From: Congregibacter brevis
Lineage (GTDB): Bacteria > Pseudomonadota > Gammaproteobacteria > Pseudomonadales > Halieaceae
DNA: 64,000 nucleotides
Assembly: GCF_045689245.1 (NCBI RefSeq)
Contig: NZ_CP136865.1
Coordinates: forward strand, 3,472,001-3,536,000
Reading direction: 5' to 3'
Numbering within the stretch: the first letter of the stretch is position 1; each line of letters begins with the position of its first letter. The translations under genes and the position numbers were made by a program. Below, piece by piece: positions 8,246 through 17,163 of the stretch. The notes under the pieces were generated by a model, which was not told where the DNA came from, did no database searches, and was given only the letters and a program-made list of their open reading frames with translations.

Positions 8246-9295
8246 CTAAGCCACTGACGACCCAGTTGAAGATGACGAGGCCTTTGCTTTAGCAAGACGT
8301 CTGGAGCGCCAACTCTCCAAGAAAGCCAAGGCACCCCAAGCGTAAAGTGTTACCGCCACGAAGGTCGCGAAGCGCTGAAAGAACGCCGCGAAGGCGTCCT
8401 TGCCGTTGGCAGAGTCTTCTACCGCGGGGCCGAGCAGAATGAGCATAGTAACCAAGGCATTAATCCAAAATGATGGAGCTACGCGGGTCTTGAGGAAACC
8501 GTACAACTTCGCCGAGGCGTAAAGCGCAAAAACAAACATCCACAGGGAGAACATCCACAAGGTCGGAGAGATAGAAAGCAACTTCCAGAAAACTACGGCC
8601 ATGATCCCGCCGACAAACGTAGATCCAATGAGCTCGCGCCCGGCGTGCCGTGCATCCACAGCGGAGGTTTGCTGCCCCAGGGACACTGACTTCATGATCG
8701 TCATCAGATACTGTGATGGATTGGTCAGCGCCAGCAAATACGCCGGCATCACAATTAGCATCGCTCGTACAGCAAGCCAATTAGACTGTGATTCACCGCT
8801 GGCAGGTTCCTGAGGTGCGGCGGTCGACGCTTGCTCGGGAAAGAAGGGATAGACGATCCATTGGCAAAGCACCGCCGAAAATATTCCCAGCGCCAGGGAT
8901 TTGATCACCGTGGTGGCTAACAAATAGTCAACGCTGCCCGCGACGGAGATCAAGGTAAAACCGATGGTTAAAAAAGTACCCAGCAGGCGCTTCCCATTAA
9001 TCAGCGTGAGGTACATGGAAAAGTACAGGCCCACAGCGACGATCAGCACCGCACTCACCGGGTAGTAGCGAATCAGCGGAATAAGCAGTACACCCACGGT
9101 GAGCGACACAATCATAATGAGCAGCAAGCCCAAGAGGCCTTTGGGCCCCATGGGTGGCCCCGGCATGGCACTTAAGAACACCACGAAGAGTGGGGCAATA
9201 AATGGCAAAGGGAAGCCGAAAGCGTAGGCCATGGCCAAGGCCAAGGCCGTCGCAAAAGCGAATCGCAGAGCTCGATTCTCGGCCGCTTTTGTCAC
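8246..9295 (-). CDS. DUF2955/fusaric-acid-resistance-like inner-membrane permease
   Basis: A 349-residue integral membrane protein with two blocks of hydrophobic helices (residues 10-150 and 175-330) separated by a short polar loop. The first block has FPLPFIAPLFVVFLSA and the GPPMGPKG loop typical of DUF2955 proteins. Such permeases pair with HlyD-type adaptors and outer-membrane factors to pump aromatic acids or biocides. It is the last gene of a four-gene operon whose other members supply precisely those parts. Substrate not known. Confidence 0.75.
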   Translation of the reverse strand: MTKAAENRALRFAFATALALAMAYAFGFPLPFIAPLFVVFLSAMPGPPMGPKGLLGLLLIMIVSLTVGVLLIPLIRYYPVSAVLIVAVGLYFSMYLTLINGKRLLGTFLTIGFTLISVAGSVDYLLATTVIKSLALGIFSAVLCQWIVYPFFPEQASTAAPQEPASGESQSNWLAVRAMLIVMPAYLLALTNPSQYLMTIMKSVSLGQQTSAVDARHAGRELIGSTFVGGIMAVVFWKLLSISPTLWMFSLWMFVFALYASAKLYGFLKTRVAPSFWINALVTMLILLGPAVEDSANGKDAFAAFFQRFATFVAVTLYAWGALAFLESWRSRRLAKAKASSSSTGSSVA

Positions 9296-9343
9296 AAGCA
9301 GCTTACCGTCGATCTTACTTGCTTGGCAGACATCTCAGATTCA

Positions 9344-10453
9344 TTAGTAAGCGTAGGACAGCCAGCTCATAAATCGGATATAGATCTGGCCCAACCAGCG
9401 CAGCACCGTGGCGTCATCGCTATACACAATCACCGAAGCTTGCCCGCCAATACGCAACTGATTCACTGCCTGGTCGCGAGGGACGTTAAAACCCACTTCA
9501 ACGGGAAAACGCTGAGCCTGACGCAGCCAATCGCGACTATTGCTAACCGTCGGCAAAGTACCTGGAGCCGGAGCTTGCCCGGCGCTAATGCCCAATCCGA
9601 CGTTCCGGACGCTGCCCGGAAACACTTCACCCGGCAAAGCATCGAAGAGAATCTCTGCGGTAGTCCCCGGCTGCATATGCCCAAGATTGTTCTCTGTAAA
9701 TGCTGCACTAATCCAAAGATCGTGAATAGCAATGATGGTCATCACAGGCTTACCTGTGCCAGCGTACTGACCAACGTCAGCGCGCAAGTCTGTGATTAAA
9801 CCGGCGGACGAGGCTTTTACCACCGTGCGCTCAAGATCCAGGCGCGCCTTCTCTACTGCACTCTGAGCGGATAGTAAGATCGCGTTACTGCTCTCATCAT
9901 CTCCGCCCTTTTGTTCGATCGCTCGCTGAATATCAGACTTCGCCGCGGCCACTTTGGCCTCTGCCTGATCCAAGGACGCCTTGGATGACTCTAAGCGACG
10001 TACCGACAAGGTCCCGGGATCGGTCTCTCGTAGCCGCTTGAGCCGTGCGTAATCCTGACTCGCACGTAGCCGATTCGCCTCGGCCGCAGTGAGATTAGCG
10101 CGAGCACTCAGTACCGTTGCGTTCCCCGCCTCCACCTGACTTCGAGCATTCACCAAGTCTGACTCTGCACGAGAAAGTGCGATCTGGTACTGCGATGAAT
10201 CTATTTCAAAAAGTGGATCTCCTTCTTCCACTTCCTGGTTATTACTTACCAATACTTTGGTGATGGTACCCGCAACTTCCGGGGCGACGCCGATGACATA
10301 ACCCTGCACTCGTGCCTGACTCGTGTAGGGCACATAGCGATCTGATAGTAGATACCAGCAGAGGCTTCCTACAATTAGCGCCAATACAATCCAGGTCGTA
10401 CGTTTCATCGCAGGTGCTGATGATTCCTCTGCTCCTGCCTCGATATCACTCAT
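9344..10453 (-). CDS. HlyD/EmrA-family membrane fusion protein
   Basis: A 369-residue periplasmic adaptor with one N-terminal anchor helix (about 20-40), a biotinyl-lipoyl half motif with VQGYVIGVAPEVAGTI, a long coiled-coil hairpin (about 85-200) and a beta-barrel including DLWISAAFTENNL. It bridges the DUF2955 permease and the NodT-type outer-membrane channel. The start overlaps the outer-membrane-factor gene by 4 bp. The gap to the DUF2955 gene is 48 bp. Confidence 0.85.
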   Translation of the reverse strand: MSDIEAGAEESSAPAMKRTTWIVLALIVGSLCWYLLSDRYVPYTSQARVQGYVIGVAPEVAGTITKVLVSNNQEVEEGDPLFEIDSSQYQIALSRAESDLVNARSQVEAGNATVLSARANLTAAEANRLRASQDYARLKRLRETDPGTLSVRRLESSKASLDQAEAKVAAAKSDIQRAIEQKGGDDESSNAILLSAQSAVEKARLDLERTVVKASSAGLITDLRADVGQYAGTGKPVMTIIAIHDLWISAAFTENNLGHMQPGTTAEILFDALPGEVFPGSVRNVGLGISAGQAPAPGTLPTVSNSRDWLRQAQRFPVEVGFNVPRDQAVNQLRIGGQASVIVYSDDATVLRWLGQIYIRFMSWLSYAY

Positions 10454-12003
10454 TCCGAACTTCCTCCTGATTGGGCGTTATCCAGCACCTCGGGAACCGG
10501 TGACTCCAAGTCGTCGCCCCAGTTCACCCGATTACGCATCGTTTCGCGAAGGTCCTCGGGAATCATCTCTTCGAGGGATTGAGGCTGCCACCCCCCACCC
10601 AAAGTTTTATAGAGGGTGATCACCGCTGAGATGTGCGCCCCTTCGTTTACTAGCTCTTTCTCAGCTTGAGAGAACAACGATCGCTGCGCATCGAGCACTC
10701 GCTGAAAGTCGGCGTAACCCTCTTTGTAGCGCCGGTTCGCCAGCTCCAATGCTCGTTCCGCAGCGGAGCGGGACTCTGTCAGCACATCGCCCGCCTCTGC
10801 CGTTTTAATGACCGCGATGGCCGCGTCATCAATCTCTCGTGCGGCCTGGTAGACCGTCGCATCGAATGCCACCAGCGTTTGCTGCAAACGCGCGTCCTGT
10901 ACGCGAACATTCGAACGAATACGTCCGTAATCAAAAATATTCCAGCTGATAGCTGGGCCTGCTGCGAAAGTCAGACCATCAGCGGTTACGCCCAGGCTAT
11001 CGCCGTTCCAGCCAAAGCTGCCAAATAGCGATAGCGCAGGATACAGATCAGCCTTAGCGACGCCGATTTGAGCTGACTGAGCGCCCGCTTGCCAGGCGCT
11101 AGCTCGCACGTCTGGCCTGCGCAGCACCAGCTGTGCGGGTATACCTGTTAGCGCAATGGGTTCCACGACAGGTAGCTTTTCGGGCTCACCTCCCAACTCG
11201 GCGATGGGACCCGGAGGACGCGCCAAAAGGACTGCGAGCGCGTTACGCAACTGCACGCGGCTGCGCTCAAGATCCGGTATGGTCGCGAGCGTAGCGAGAT
11301 ATTGGGTTCGAGCCTGCTGTAGATCGAGCTCGGACTCTTGGCCGCTATCAAACAGCTGCTGAGTGATATCGAAGCTGCGTTTTTGAATAACCGCGTTTTC
11401 ATTAGCGATGGCAATTCGCAATTGCACCGTACGATAGGCGTAGTAAATATCCGCTGTTTGCGCCACGAGCAGAACCTGCAGATCTCGTTGGTTAGCCACT
11501 GATGCCATGAAAGCGGCATCCGCCGACTCGATCCCGCGGGCGAAACGACCCCAAAAATCCAGCTCCCAGCCCACGGACACACCCGCATCATAGCTGCCAA
11601 AGCTATCCTCACTGGCGGGTAAAAGGCCGTCGCTGCGTCTCTGGCGAATGTACGCCGCCTGCGCCCCTATTTGCTGCGACTGCGGGAAACGCAAAGCCTG
11701 TGCTCCGCCCAGTCTCGCCCGCGACTCCAGAACACCCAATCCAGCGATCTGCAAGTTCCGATTCTGGGTAAGTACCTTTTGAATTAATGAATCGAGCGCA
11801 GGATCTTCAAAGCGCCGCCACCATTCGCCAAGCTCAGAGTCAGTTGCAGCAGCGGTTGGATCTAATTGACCATAAAGATCAGGCTGCCACTCCACGAGCC
11901 AGTTAAGCTCGGGCTCCTGATAATCCGGGCCTAGCGTGGTGCAACCGACAAGGACGACTCCCGCCAGAAAGACAAGGCCATTGCGCAGCGTCATAATGGT
12001 CAT
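10450..12003 (-). CDS. NodT-family outer-membrane efflux lipoprotein
   Basis: A 517-residue TolC-superfamily channel with a lipoprotein signal (lipobox LVGC, Cys21) followed by TTLGPDYQEPE, the standard NodT/OprM opening. Two TolC-like repeats follow (about 65-260 and 280-460), including LVLRRPDVRASAWQ, a hallmark of the family. The C-terminal 40 residues are acidic and unusual in length. It forms the outer-membrane exit duct for the HlyD-DUF2955 pump; translationally coupled to HlyD. Confidence 0.9.
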   Translation of the reverse strand: MTIMTLRNGLVFLAGVVLVGCTTLGPDYQEPELNWLVEWQPDLYGQLDPTAAATDSELGEWWRRFEDPALDSLIQKVLTQNRNLQIAGLGVLESRARLGGAQALRFPQSQQIGAQAAYIRQRRSDGLLPASEDSFGSYDAGVSVGWELDFWGRFARGIESADAAFMASVANQRDLQVLLVAQTADIYYAYRTVQLRIAIANENAVIQKRSFDITQQLFDSGQESELDLQQARTQYLATLATIPDLERSRVQLRNALAVLLARPPGPIAELGGEPEKLPVVEPIALTGIPAQLVLRRPDVRASAWQAGAQSAQIGVAKADLYPALSLFGSFGWNGDSLGVTADGLTFAAGPAISWNIFDYGRIRSNVRVQDARLQQTLVAFDATVYQAAREIDDAAIAVIKTAEAGDVLTESRSAAERALELANRRYKEGYADFQRVLDAQRSLFSQAEKELVNEGAHISAVITLYKTLGGGWQPQSLEEMIPEDLRETMRNRVNWGDDLESPVPEVLDNAQSGGSSE

Positions 12004-12017
12004 TAAACGAGCTTGAA

Positions 12018-13145
12018 CTAACCAGAAACGTCTGCGGTATCGCTACTGTCTTCTGACGCGTCTGAAGTCGCCGCGGTTTCATCGACCCAGTCCATGAACA
12101 ATTCATAGCCCACGCTGAGTATCACCGCGCCTACAAACAGCCCAACGATTCCCGCTCCCATCATTCCACCCAGAGCACCAATCAAGACGACAGGCATTGG
12201 CACACTGACACCCCTGCCAAGCAACATTGGCTTGAGCACGTTGTCAGCAAAGCCCGCGACAATGAAGTACACAGTCAGCGCGACATTGACTATCGTGCCG
12301 CCATCTCCCATACCCCATACGTAGGCAATCGCCGGGATGGAGACTATCAATGCGGGTAGCTGAAGTATGCCGATCACTAAAACGACCAAGGCAAGTAAAC
12401 CAGCAGCCGGAATACCTGCCAACATAAAACCGATACCAAGCAACAACGCCTGAATAAACGCGACGCCTACGACACCCGTTGCGACGGAACGTACGGTGAG
12501 AGTCGTGATCGTGTGTAAGCCTGGACCCCGCTGCTCTCCAACCATGCGGGTAAAGATGCGCGCCATGGCGGCGGTTCCTGACTCACCATACGCCATCATG
12601 ATCCCCGCAATGATCAGTGCACCAAAGAAGAAAAACAGCGTACCCGCAGTACTCGCGGCCGCTTGGAGTGCGCTCTTGCTGAAATTGCCTAACTGCGGCT
12701 GGAGACTCTCGATAAATCCGGGTAAGTCAGTATGCGCCGCGGACCAAGCCGCATAGACGCGCTCACCCACAATCGGCCACTCTTTTACCGAAGGATCGGG
12801 TAACTCAACGCTCACCGTCTGCGCATCGAAATTCCCAATGACATCGAAGATGTGCGTGGCAAAGGAACTACCTAGCATTACAGTAGGAACACCCAACAGC
12901 AGTATGCCCAAGACGACAATAAGCGTAGCAACTTTGCCGCTCCCCCAGCCTAAACGCCGGCACAGATACATGAACATGGGATACAACGAAATTGACAAGA
13001 TGATGCCCCAGATCATTATTGGCATGAATGGCGCAAAAACACGGACACAGGCCACGATCACCACGAAGGTAAGTCCCAAGCGGATACAGAAGTCCATGAA
13101 GTCTCGAGACAGAAACTTTCTCGCTGCATCGGTATCAATAGTCAT
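12018..13145 (-). CDS. AI-2E family transporter
   Basis: A 375-residue inner-membrane protein of the AI-2E/PerM family, with N-terminal paired helices (about 18-90), a soluble region (about 90-150) and a C-terminal helix block including ALLLGIGFMLAGIPAAGLLAL and NVLKPMLLGRGVSVPMPVVL. Members export autoinducer-2, Na+/H+ or other solutes; this one cannot be assigned. It is the first gene of the four-gene efflux operon (14 bp before the NodT gene). The C-terminus is Asp/Ser/Thr-rich. Confidence 0.82.
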   Translation of the reverse strand: MTIDTDAARKFLSRDFMDFCIRLGLTFVVIVACVRVFAPFMPIMIWGIILSISLYPMFMYLCRRLGWGSGKVATLIVVLGILLLGVPTVMLGSSFATHIFDVIGNFDAQTVSVELPDPSVKEWPIVGERVYAAWSAAHTDLPGFIESLQPQLGNFSKSALQAAASTAGTLFFFFGALIIAGIMMAYGESGTAAMARIFTRMVGEQRGPGLHTITTLTVRSVATGVVGVAFIQALLLGIGFMLAGIPAAGLLALVVLVIGILQLPALIVSIPAIAYVWGMGDGGTIVNVALTVYFIVAGFADNVLKPMLLGRGVSVPMPVVLIGALGGMMGAGIVGLFVGAVILSVGYELFMDWVDETAATSDASEDSSDTADVSG

Positions 13146-13315
13146 GGGCTAGAGGCTCCAGTAAATCGCAGTGTTGTGGTAAGAAGGTTTAGCCGCGTAG
13201 TTTACGCGAAGAAGCCCCAAAACGCTGCGAAAACCGTGGGTGATACGCGAAGGGCGTGCTAACGTGTCGCGCTTCGATTTTATGGAACTTTCCGGTTACA
13301 CACGATGGAGTTCAG

Positions 13316-14500
13316 ATGCCCCGCTTCCTCCTCCTTTTTCTACTCGCTGTTCTGCTGATGCCCGCAGGAGTCCACAGTGAAGGACGCGTCATTCGTATTG
13401 CTACGTTTAATGTCAGCATGGAAGGCGGTAACTATGTGGGAAAGGGTGTCACTCCCAGTGGTCACGAGCTCCCTGCTGCACTAAGCAACAGCGATCACCC
13501 CCAGATCAGTAACATTGCTGAGATCATTCAGCGCGTTCGTCCGGATATCCTGTTACTCAATGAGTTCGACTACCACGCTGACCCTGCTCGAGGAGTAAAA
13601 CCCTTTCTTGAGCGCTACCTTCAGCAAGCAAGGGCTGGCGTTGACGCTATCGACTACCCCTATTTTTATCAGGGTCCGGTCAACACCGGCGTTGATTCAG
13701 GCATGGACCTTGATAGAGATGGCAAAGCATCAGGCACCGGCAATGATGCCTTTGGCTATGGTCTTTACCCGGGCCAGTACGGGATGCTTTTGCTCAGCCG
13801 CTACCCCATCGACTTCGAGGCAATCAGAAGCTTCCAGTTGTTTAAGTGGAAGGACATGCCCAATAACCTCATGACGAACATGCGCACCGCGGACAACGAG
13901 CTTTGGTATCCCAAGACGGTTCAGGCAAAACTGCGCCTCTCCTCGAAGTCACACTGGGATGTACCTGTGCGAATCAACGGAAGTTCACTCCATGTATTGG
14001 CCAGCCACCCCACACCTCCGGTCTTTGATGGCCCGGAAGACCGTAATGGCCGCCGAAATCATGATGAGATACGGTTTTGGGCAGACTACATCGCAGACGC
14101 TGATACCAGTGCCTATATCTACGACGATCAAGGACGCTCGGGCGGCCTAGAAGGCGAGCGCTTTGTCGTGCTTGGCGACCTCAATGCCTCCATGGAAGAA
14201 GGCGATGCCCGACGGGAAGGCATCAGCGCTCTGCTAGGGCACGAAAAGGTACGACGGGGTCTACTCCCCACCAGTGATGGTGGACGCGCTAACAATGCGG
14301 ACAGTCGGTTCAGCCCGACCCATACAGCGAGCTGGGGTATGCGTGCCGACTACGTAGTGCCGAGCAAGAGCGGGTGGCGGGTAATTGATGCAGGCGTTTT
14401 TTGGCCCACACCCGATGATCCCCTGAGGCGACTGGTAAAAAAACGCAGCGCGTCGTCCGACCACCGCCTTGTATGGATGGATCTCGAGCTGGTTGACTGA
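13316..14500 (+). CDS. Secreted endonuclease/exonuclease/phosphatase (EEP) family protein
   Basis: A 394-residue protein with a signal peptide (MPRFLLLFLLAVLLMPAGVHS). EEP metal and catalytic motifs are in order: ATFNVSM, LLNEFDYH, a His-containing ASHPTPP, GDLNASM and SASSDHRLVWMDL. Family members include DNases, phosphatases and phosphodiesterases; export suggests use on external nucleic acid or phosphate esters. The upstream in-frame ATG at 13256 would put 20 extra residues before the signal peptide, so ATG 13316, preceded by GGAG, is preferred. Single gene. Confidence 0.82.
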   Translation: MPRFLLLFLLAVLLMPAGVHSEGRVIRIATFNVSMEGGNYVGKGVTPSGHELPAALSNSDHPQISNIAEIIQRVRPDILLLNEFDYHADPARGVKPFLERYLQQARAGVDAIDYPYFYQGPVNTGVDSGMDLDRDGKASGTGNDAFGYGLYPGQYGMLLLSRYPIDFEAIRSFQLFKWKDMPNNLMTNMRTADNELWYPKTVQAKLRLSSKSHWDVPVRINGSSLHVLASHPTPPVFDGPEDRNGRRNHDEIRFWADYIADADTSAYIYDDQGRSGGLEGERFVVLGDLNASMEEGDARREGISALLGHEKVRRGLLPTSDGGRANNADSRFSPTHTASWGMRADYVVPSKSGWRVIDAGVFWPTPDDPLRRLVKKRSASSDHRLVWMDLELVD

Positions 14501-14522
14501 AGGGACGCCTCTTTAATCAAGC

Positions 14523-15815
14523 CTAGCCTTGATTACGTCGAGCTTTCAAAAACGTCGATTGCTGCTTGCCCACCTGCATGGCCGCTTTTAGAACCGATAG
14601 CTTAGGCACCACTTTTCCAGTTTGCCCCAAAGAATCCAGTTGCGCGTAGAACCAGTAGGTCGTCGCAAAGGTGCTCAGCGTCTTGATCAGACTGATGCCC
14701 TGCAAGAAGCCAAGCCATGACGGCAATAAAGCAAGCTCATCTTCATATCGAGGCAGCGACTCGGCTCCCGCGAGCAATCGTGCGGGACCATCGGTCTGTA
14801 CGCACAGAGGCCGACCCAAACCAATCAATGAGGCGCCACCCTCCGCCAAGGCCTGCTCCATCGCAGCACGGGACCTAAATCCACCAGTTACCATCAGCGG
14901 GATAGAAACATGTTTTTGCATCGCCAGAGCAAAATCAACGAAGTAGGCCTCTCTACGCAGCGTTGATTCGGCGACGTGCTGCTCCTCCGTAGGTTCTATG
15001 CCTTCCATGCCCAACAGCTTGGGCTGTTCGTAAGTCCCGCCGGAAATTTCTATAACGTCTACACCGTGCTCTTCGAGCCACTCGGCAACTTGAAGGCTAT
15101 CCTCAAAAGCAAACCCTCCTTTCTGAAAGTCGGCGCTATTGAGCTTTACCGCGACAGGAAACGCCGGTCCTACAGCCTCGCGGGTCGCATCAATAATCTC
15201 CAGCAGAAAGCGCGCGCGATTGGCAAGTTCACCGCCGTAGTTGTCGTCCCGTTGATTGCTGCGAGGACTCAGGAACTGCGAGATAAGATACCCATGAGCG
15301 CCGTGAATCTGTACACCGCTAAATCCCGCTTCCTGCATCGCCTTTGCCGCAATGGCAAAACGATTCACTAAATCTGCTATCTCTTCCGTGCGTAAGGCCT
15401 CTGACTCGCCGAACTGGCCACCGGGCAAGCCAAGCTTCACAGCCGAAGGCGCCTTGGGGCGGGGGTTCACCGTTTTGAGTGTTTGTCGCCCGGCGTGACT
15501 GATTTGAACCCAGGTATGATTGCCCGCGCTCGTAGAAGCCGCTGCCCATTTCGCAAGTGCTTCTTTCATCGCCGCGTCAGGCTCGCGATCAACCACAACG
15601 TTACCCGGTCTTTCCAGATGGTTCGCATCCACCACGACATTTCCCGTGATCAACACACCGGAGCCACCCTCCGACCAAATCCTATAAAGTTGTTCATGGG
15701 CCGGGGTGGGGTATCCGCCAATATCTGCCAGCCCTTCGGTCATGGCAGCTTTGACCAGTCTATTAGGTACGACCGTGCCGCAAGGTAGCGTCAATGAATC
15801 AGATAACGTTGTCAC
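14523..15815 (-). CDS. NADH:flavin oxidoreductase, Old Yellow Enzyme family
   Basis: A 430-residue FMN TIM-barrel enzyme. Family motifs are VKAAMTEGLAD near the N-terminus, QISHAGRQT (about 104-112), GVQIHGAHGYLISQFLSP (about 170-187, with the active-site His pair), RSNQRDDNYGG, VTGGFRSR and LIGLGRPLC (phosphate-binding and FMN contact). It reduces activated C=C bonds with NAD(P)H. It lacks the extra Fe-S/FAD domain of 2,4-dienoyl-CoA reductase FadH. The C-terminal about 60 residues form a hydrophobic/basic tail. Physiological substrate unknown. Stands alone, divergent from dps. Confidence 0.85.
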   Translation of the reverse strand: MTTLSDSLTLPCGTVVPNRLVKAAMTEGLADIGGYPTPAHEQLYRIWSEGGSGVLITGNVVVDANHLERPGNVVVDREPDAAMKEALAKWAAASTSAGNHTWVQISHAGRQTLKTVNPRPKAPSAVKLGLPGGQFGESEALRTEEIADLVNRFAIAAKAMQEAGFSGVQIHGAHGYLISQFLSPRSNQRDDNYGGELANRARFLLEIIDATREAVGPAFPVAVKLNSADFQKGGFAFEDSLQVAEWLEEHGVDVIEISGGTYEQPKLLGMEGIEPTEEQHVAESTLRREAYFVDFALAMQKHVSIPLMVTGGFRSRAAMEQALAEGGASLIGLGRPLCVQTDGPARLLAGAESLPRYEDELALLPSWLGFLQGISLIKTLSTFATTYWFYAQLDSLGQTGKVVPKLSVLKAAMQVGKQQSTFLKARRNQG

Positions 15816-15906
15816 AAATAAACCCTCTGTTGCTTGAATTTACGCAAAACGCCACCATATCAGTCGTATAGGAAACACGAAACCAGAAGCGAGAAAAGGA
15901 GCAGTT

Positions 15907-16377
15907 ATGAGTGGAATAGATATTGGCATCAACGAAGCAGATCGACTGAGCATTGCGGGCGGTTTAAAAGTTTTACTCGCCGACTCCTACACTCTATATC
16001 TTCAGACTCACAACTTTCATTGGAACGTTACGGGGCCGCAGTTTCGAGAGCTACACCTGATGTTCGAAGAGCACTACAACGAGCTCGCGCTCGCGGTCGA
16101 CGAAGTTGCTGAGCGAATTCGCACCCTCGACGTTGTCGCCCCCGGCACTTACAAAGCCTTTGCCGAACTGTCGAACATCAAAGAAGTTGATGGTGTGCCG
16201 CCGGCCTCGGAAATGATCCGCATCCTGACTCAGGGACACGAGCAAATCGTCAAAACCTGCAGAGAGGTCCTGGTGAAGGCCCAAGGTGCTGACGATGAGT
16301 CTTCCGCTGCTCTCGTATCAGACCGTATGCGTGTACACGAGAAGACAGCCTGGATGCTCCGCGCGCTAGCCGCTTAA
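15907..16377 (+). CDS. dps: Dps-family ferroxidase / DNA-protecting protein
   Basis: A 156-residue four-helix ferritin-like protein with the Dps ferroxidase signature THNFHWNVTGPQFRELH, then FEEHYNELALAVDEVAERI (about residues 37-72). Dps forms dodecamers that oxidise and store iron and shield DNA. The N-terminus is short and not Lys-rich, so DNA binding by the tail is doubtful. AAAAGGAG lies 5 nt before the ATG. No clear OxyR site was found by eye. Confidence 0.92.
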   Translation: MSGIDIGINEADRLSIAGGLKVLLADSYTLYLQTHNFHWNVTGPQFRELHLMFEEHYNELALAVDEVAERIRTLDVVAPGTYKAFAELSNIKEVDGVPPASEMIRILTQGHEQIVKTCREVLVKAQGADDESSAALVSDRMRVHEKTAWMLRALAA

Positions 16378-16423
16378 GCACTGAGGCCGGATAGACAATC
16401 ACTAGTGCGCGCTCAGGAACACT

Positions 16424-16849
16424 ATGGATAGGTTTGCTAGAAACTATCTAATAGGTCTAATGACCGTGATTACCCTGAGCGTGGCTTGGTACTGGCTATC
16501 GCTAGACAGCCGTGTCACCGACATTAACGAACGTCTGGCCCGAGATAGCCAACTCGCTGAATTTCCTTTTCCCTTTCGCGTAATCAGTTTGGAAAATGGC
16601 ATCGCGACGATGAACAGCCCGCGATCTGCGCAAGTTCCAGCAATGCGATTCCTGCGAACGGCCTACCCGGAACTCGGCGCCACCGCCGTGGATCATCCGG
16701 ACATGATGGCAGCCCAGGATACGCTCGCAAAAACGCAATCCCGGGCAATGGAGCTAGTTGAAGGCCTGCCTGATGTCAGTAGCATCAGATGGGTTATTGA
16801 TGAACGCTGGTTCAATGAACACGGTGTTTTTCTGAACCTCGATAACTGA
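16424..16849 (+). CDS. Membrane-anchored protein of unknown function
   Basis: A 141-residue protein I do not recognise. Residues 8-25 form one hydrophobic segment (a signal anchor); the remaining ~115 residues are polar, with strand FPFRVISLENGIATM, then a helix region and a terminal strand RWVIDERWFNEHGVFLNL. It is 46 bp after dps and could be co-expressed. No catalytic motif is visible. Confidence 0.6.
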   Translation: MDRFARNYLIGLMTVITLSVAWYWLSLDSRVTDINERLARDSQLAEFPFPFRVISLENGIATMNSPRSAQVPAMRFLRTAYPELGATAVDHPDMMAAQDTLAKTQSRAMELVEGLPDVSSIRWVIDERWFNEHGVFLNLDN

Positions 16850-16943
16850 AGCATCACCGCGAGCTTCTTTGTCGCTGGACCGGTCTGCTATCGCCAGGCA
16901 AGCAACGGCAGCAGTCCCCCGCGCATGCGTCAGGCAAGCAGAC

Positions 16944-16978
16944 AAAAAAAAGCCCCTATGCACAATGGCTTAGGGGCT
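16944..16978 (-). terminator. Rho-independent terminator
   Basis: On the minus strand AGCCCCTA (16978-16971) pairs perfectly with TAGGGGCT (16958-16951) around a 12-nt loop, and eight T residues follow. It ends the candidate sRNA and/or the GGDEF operon. Confidence 0.88.
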
Positions 16979-17055
16979 AACCGTAAGCTAATGCTCACGG
17001 ACCGAAGACGAGTAACACCGCGCGGCGGCGGTCGGCCGCTGCGGAGTTATTAGAA
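16944..17055 (-). ncRNA. Candidate intergenic small RNA (about 110 nt)
   Basis: The 314-bp gap between the orphan membrane protein and the GGDEF gene holds no ORF but a complete transcription unit on the minus strand. It has a promoter-like TTGCTC (17084-17089), 16-bp spacer and TATATT (17062-17067); a GC-rich 5' part; an 8-bp hairpin CCGTGAGC-ATTA-GCTTACGG (17000-16981); then a terminator hairpin with a T8 tail. No RNA family was recognised. It could instead be a read-through 3' UTR of the GGDEF operon. Confidence 0.45.
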
Positions 17056-17163
17056 GATTATAATATAAAAGCACTCCGGACGCGAGCAAGTTGCGCCGGA
17101 TTATTCCAGCGCAAACTGTTGAGAGGTAGATTTCGGAGAGAGGCTTCGCGACAAGCGGAGAAA

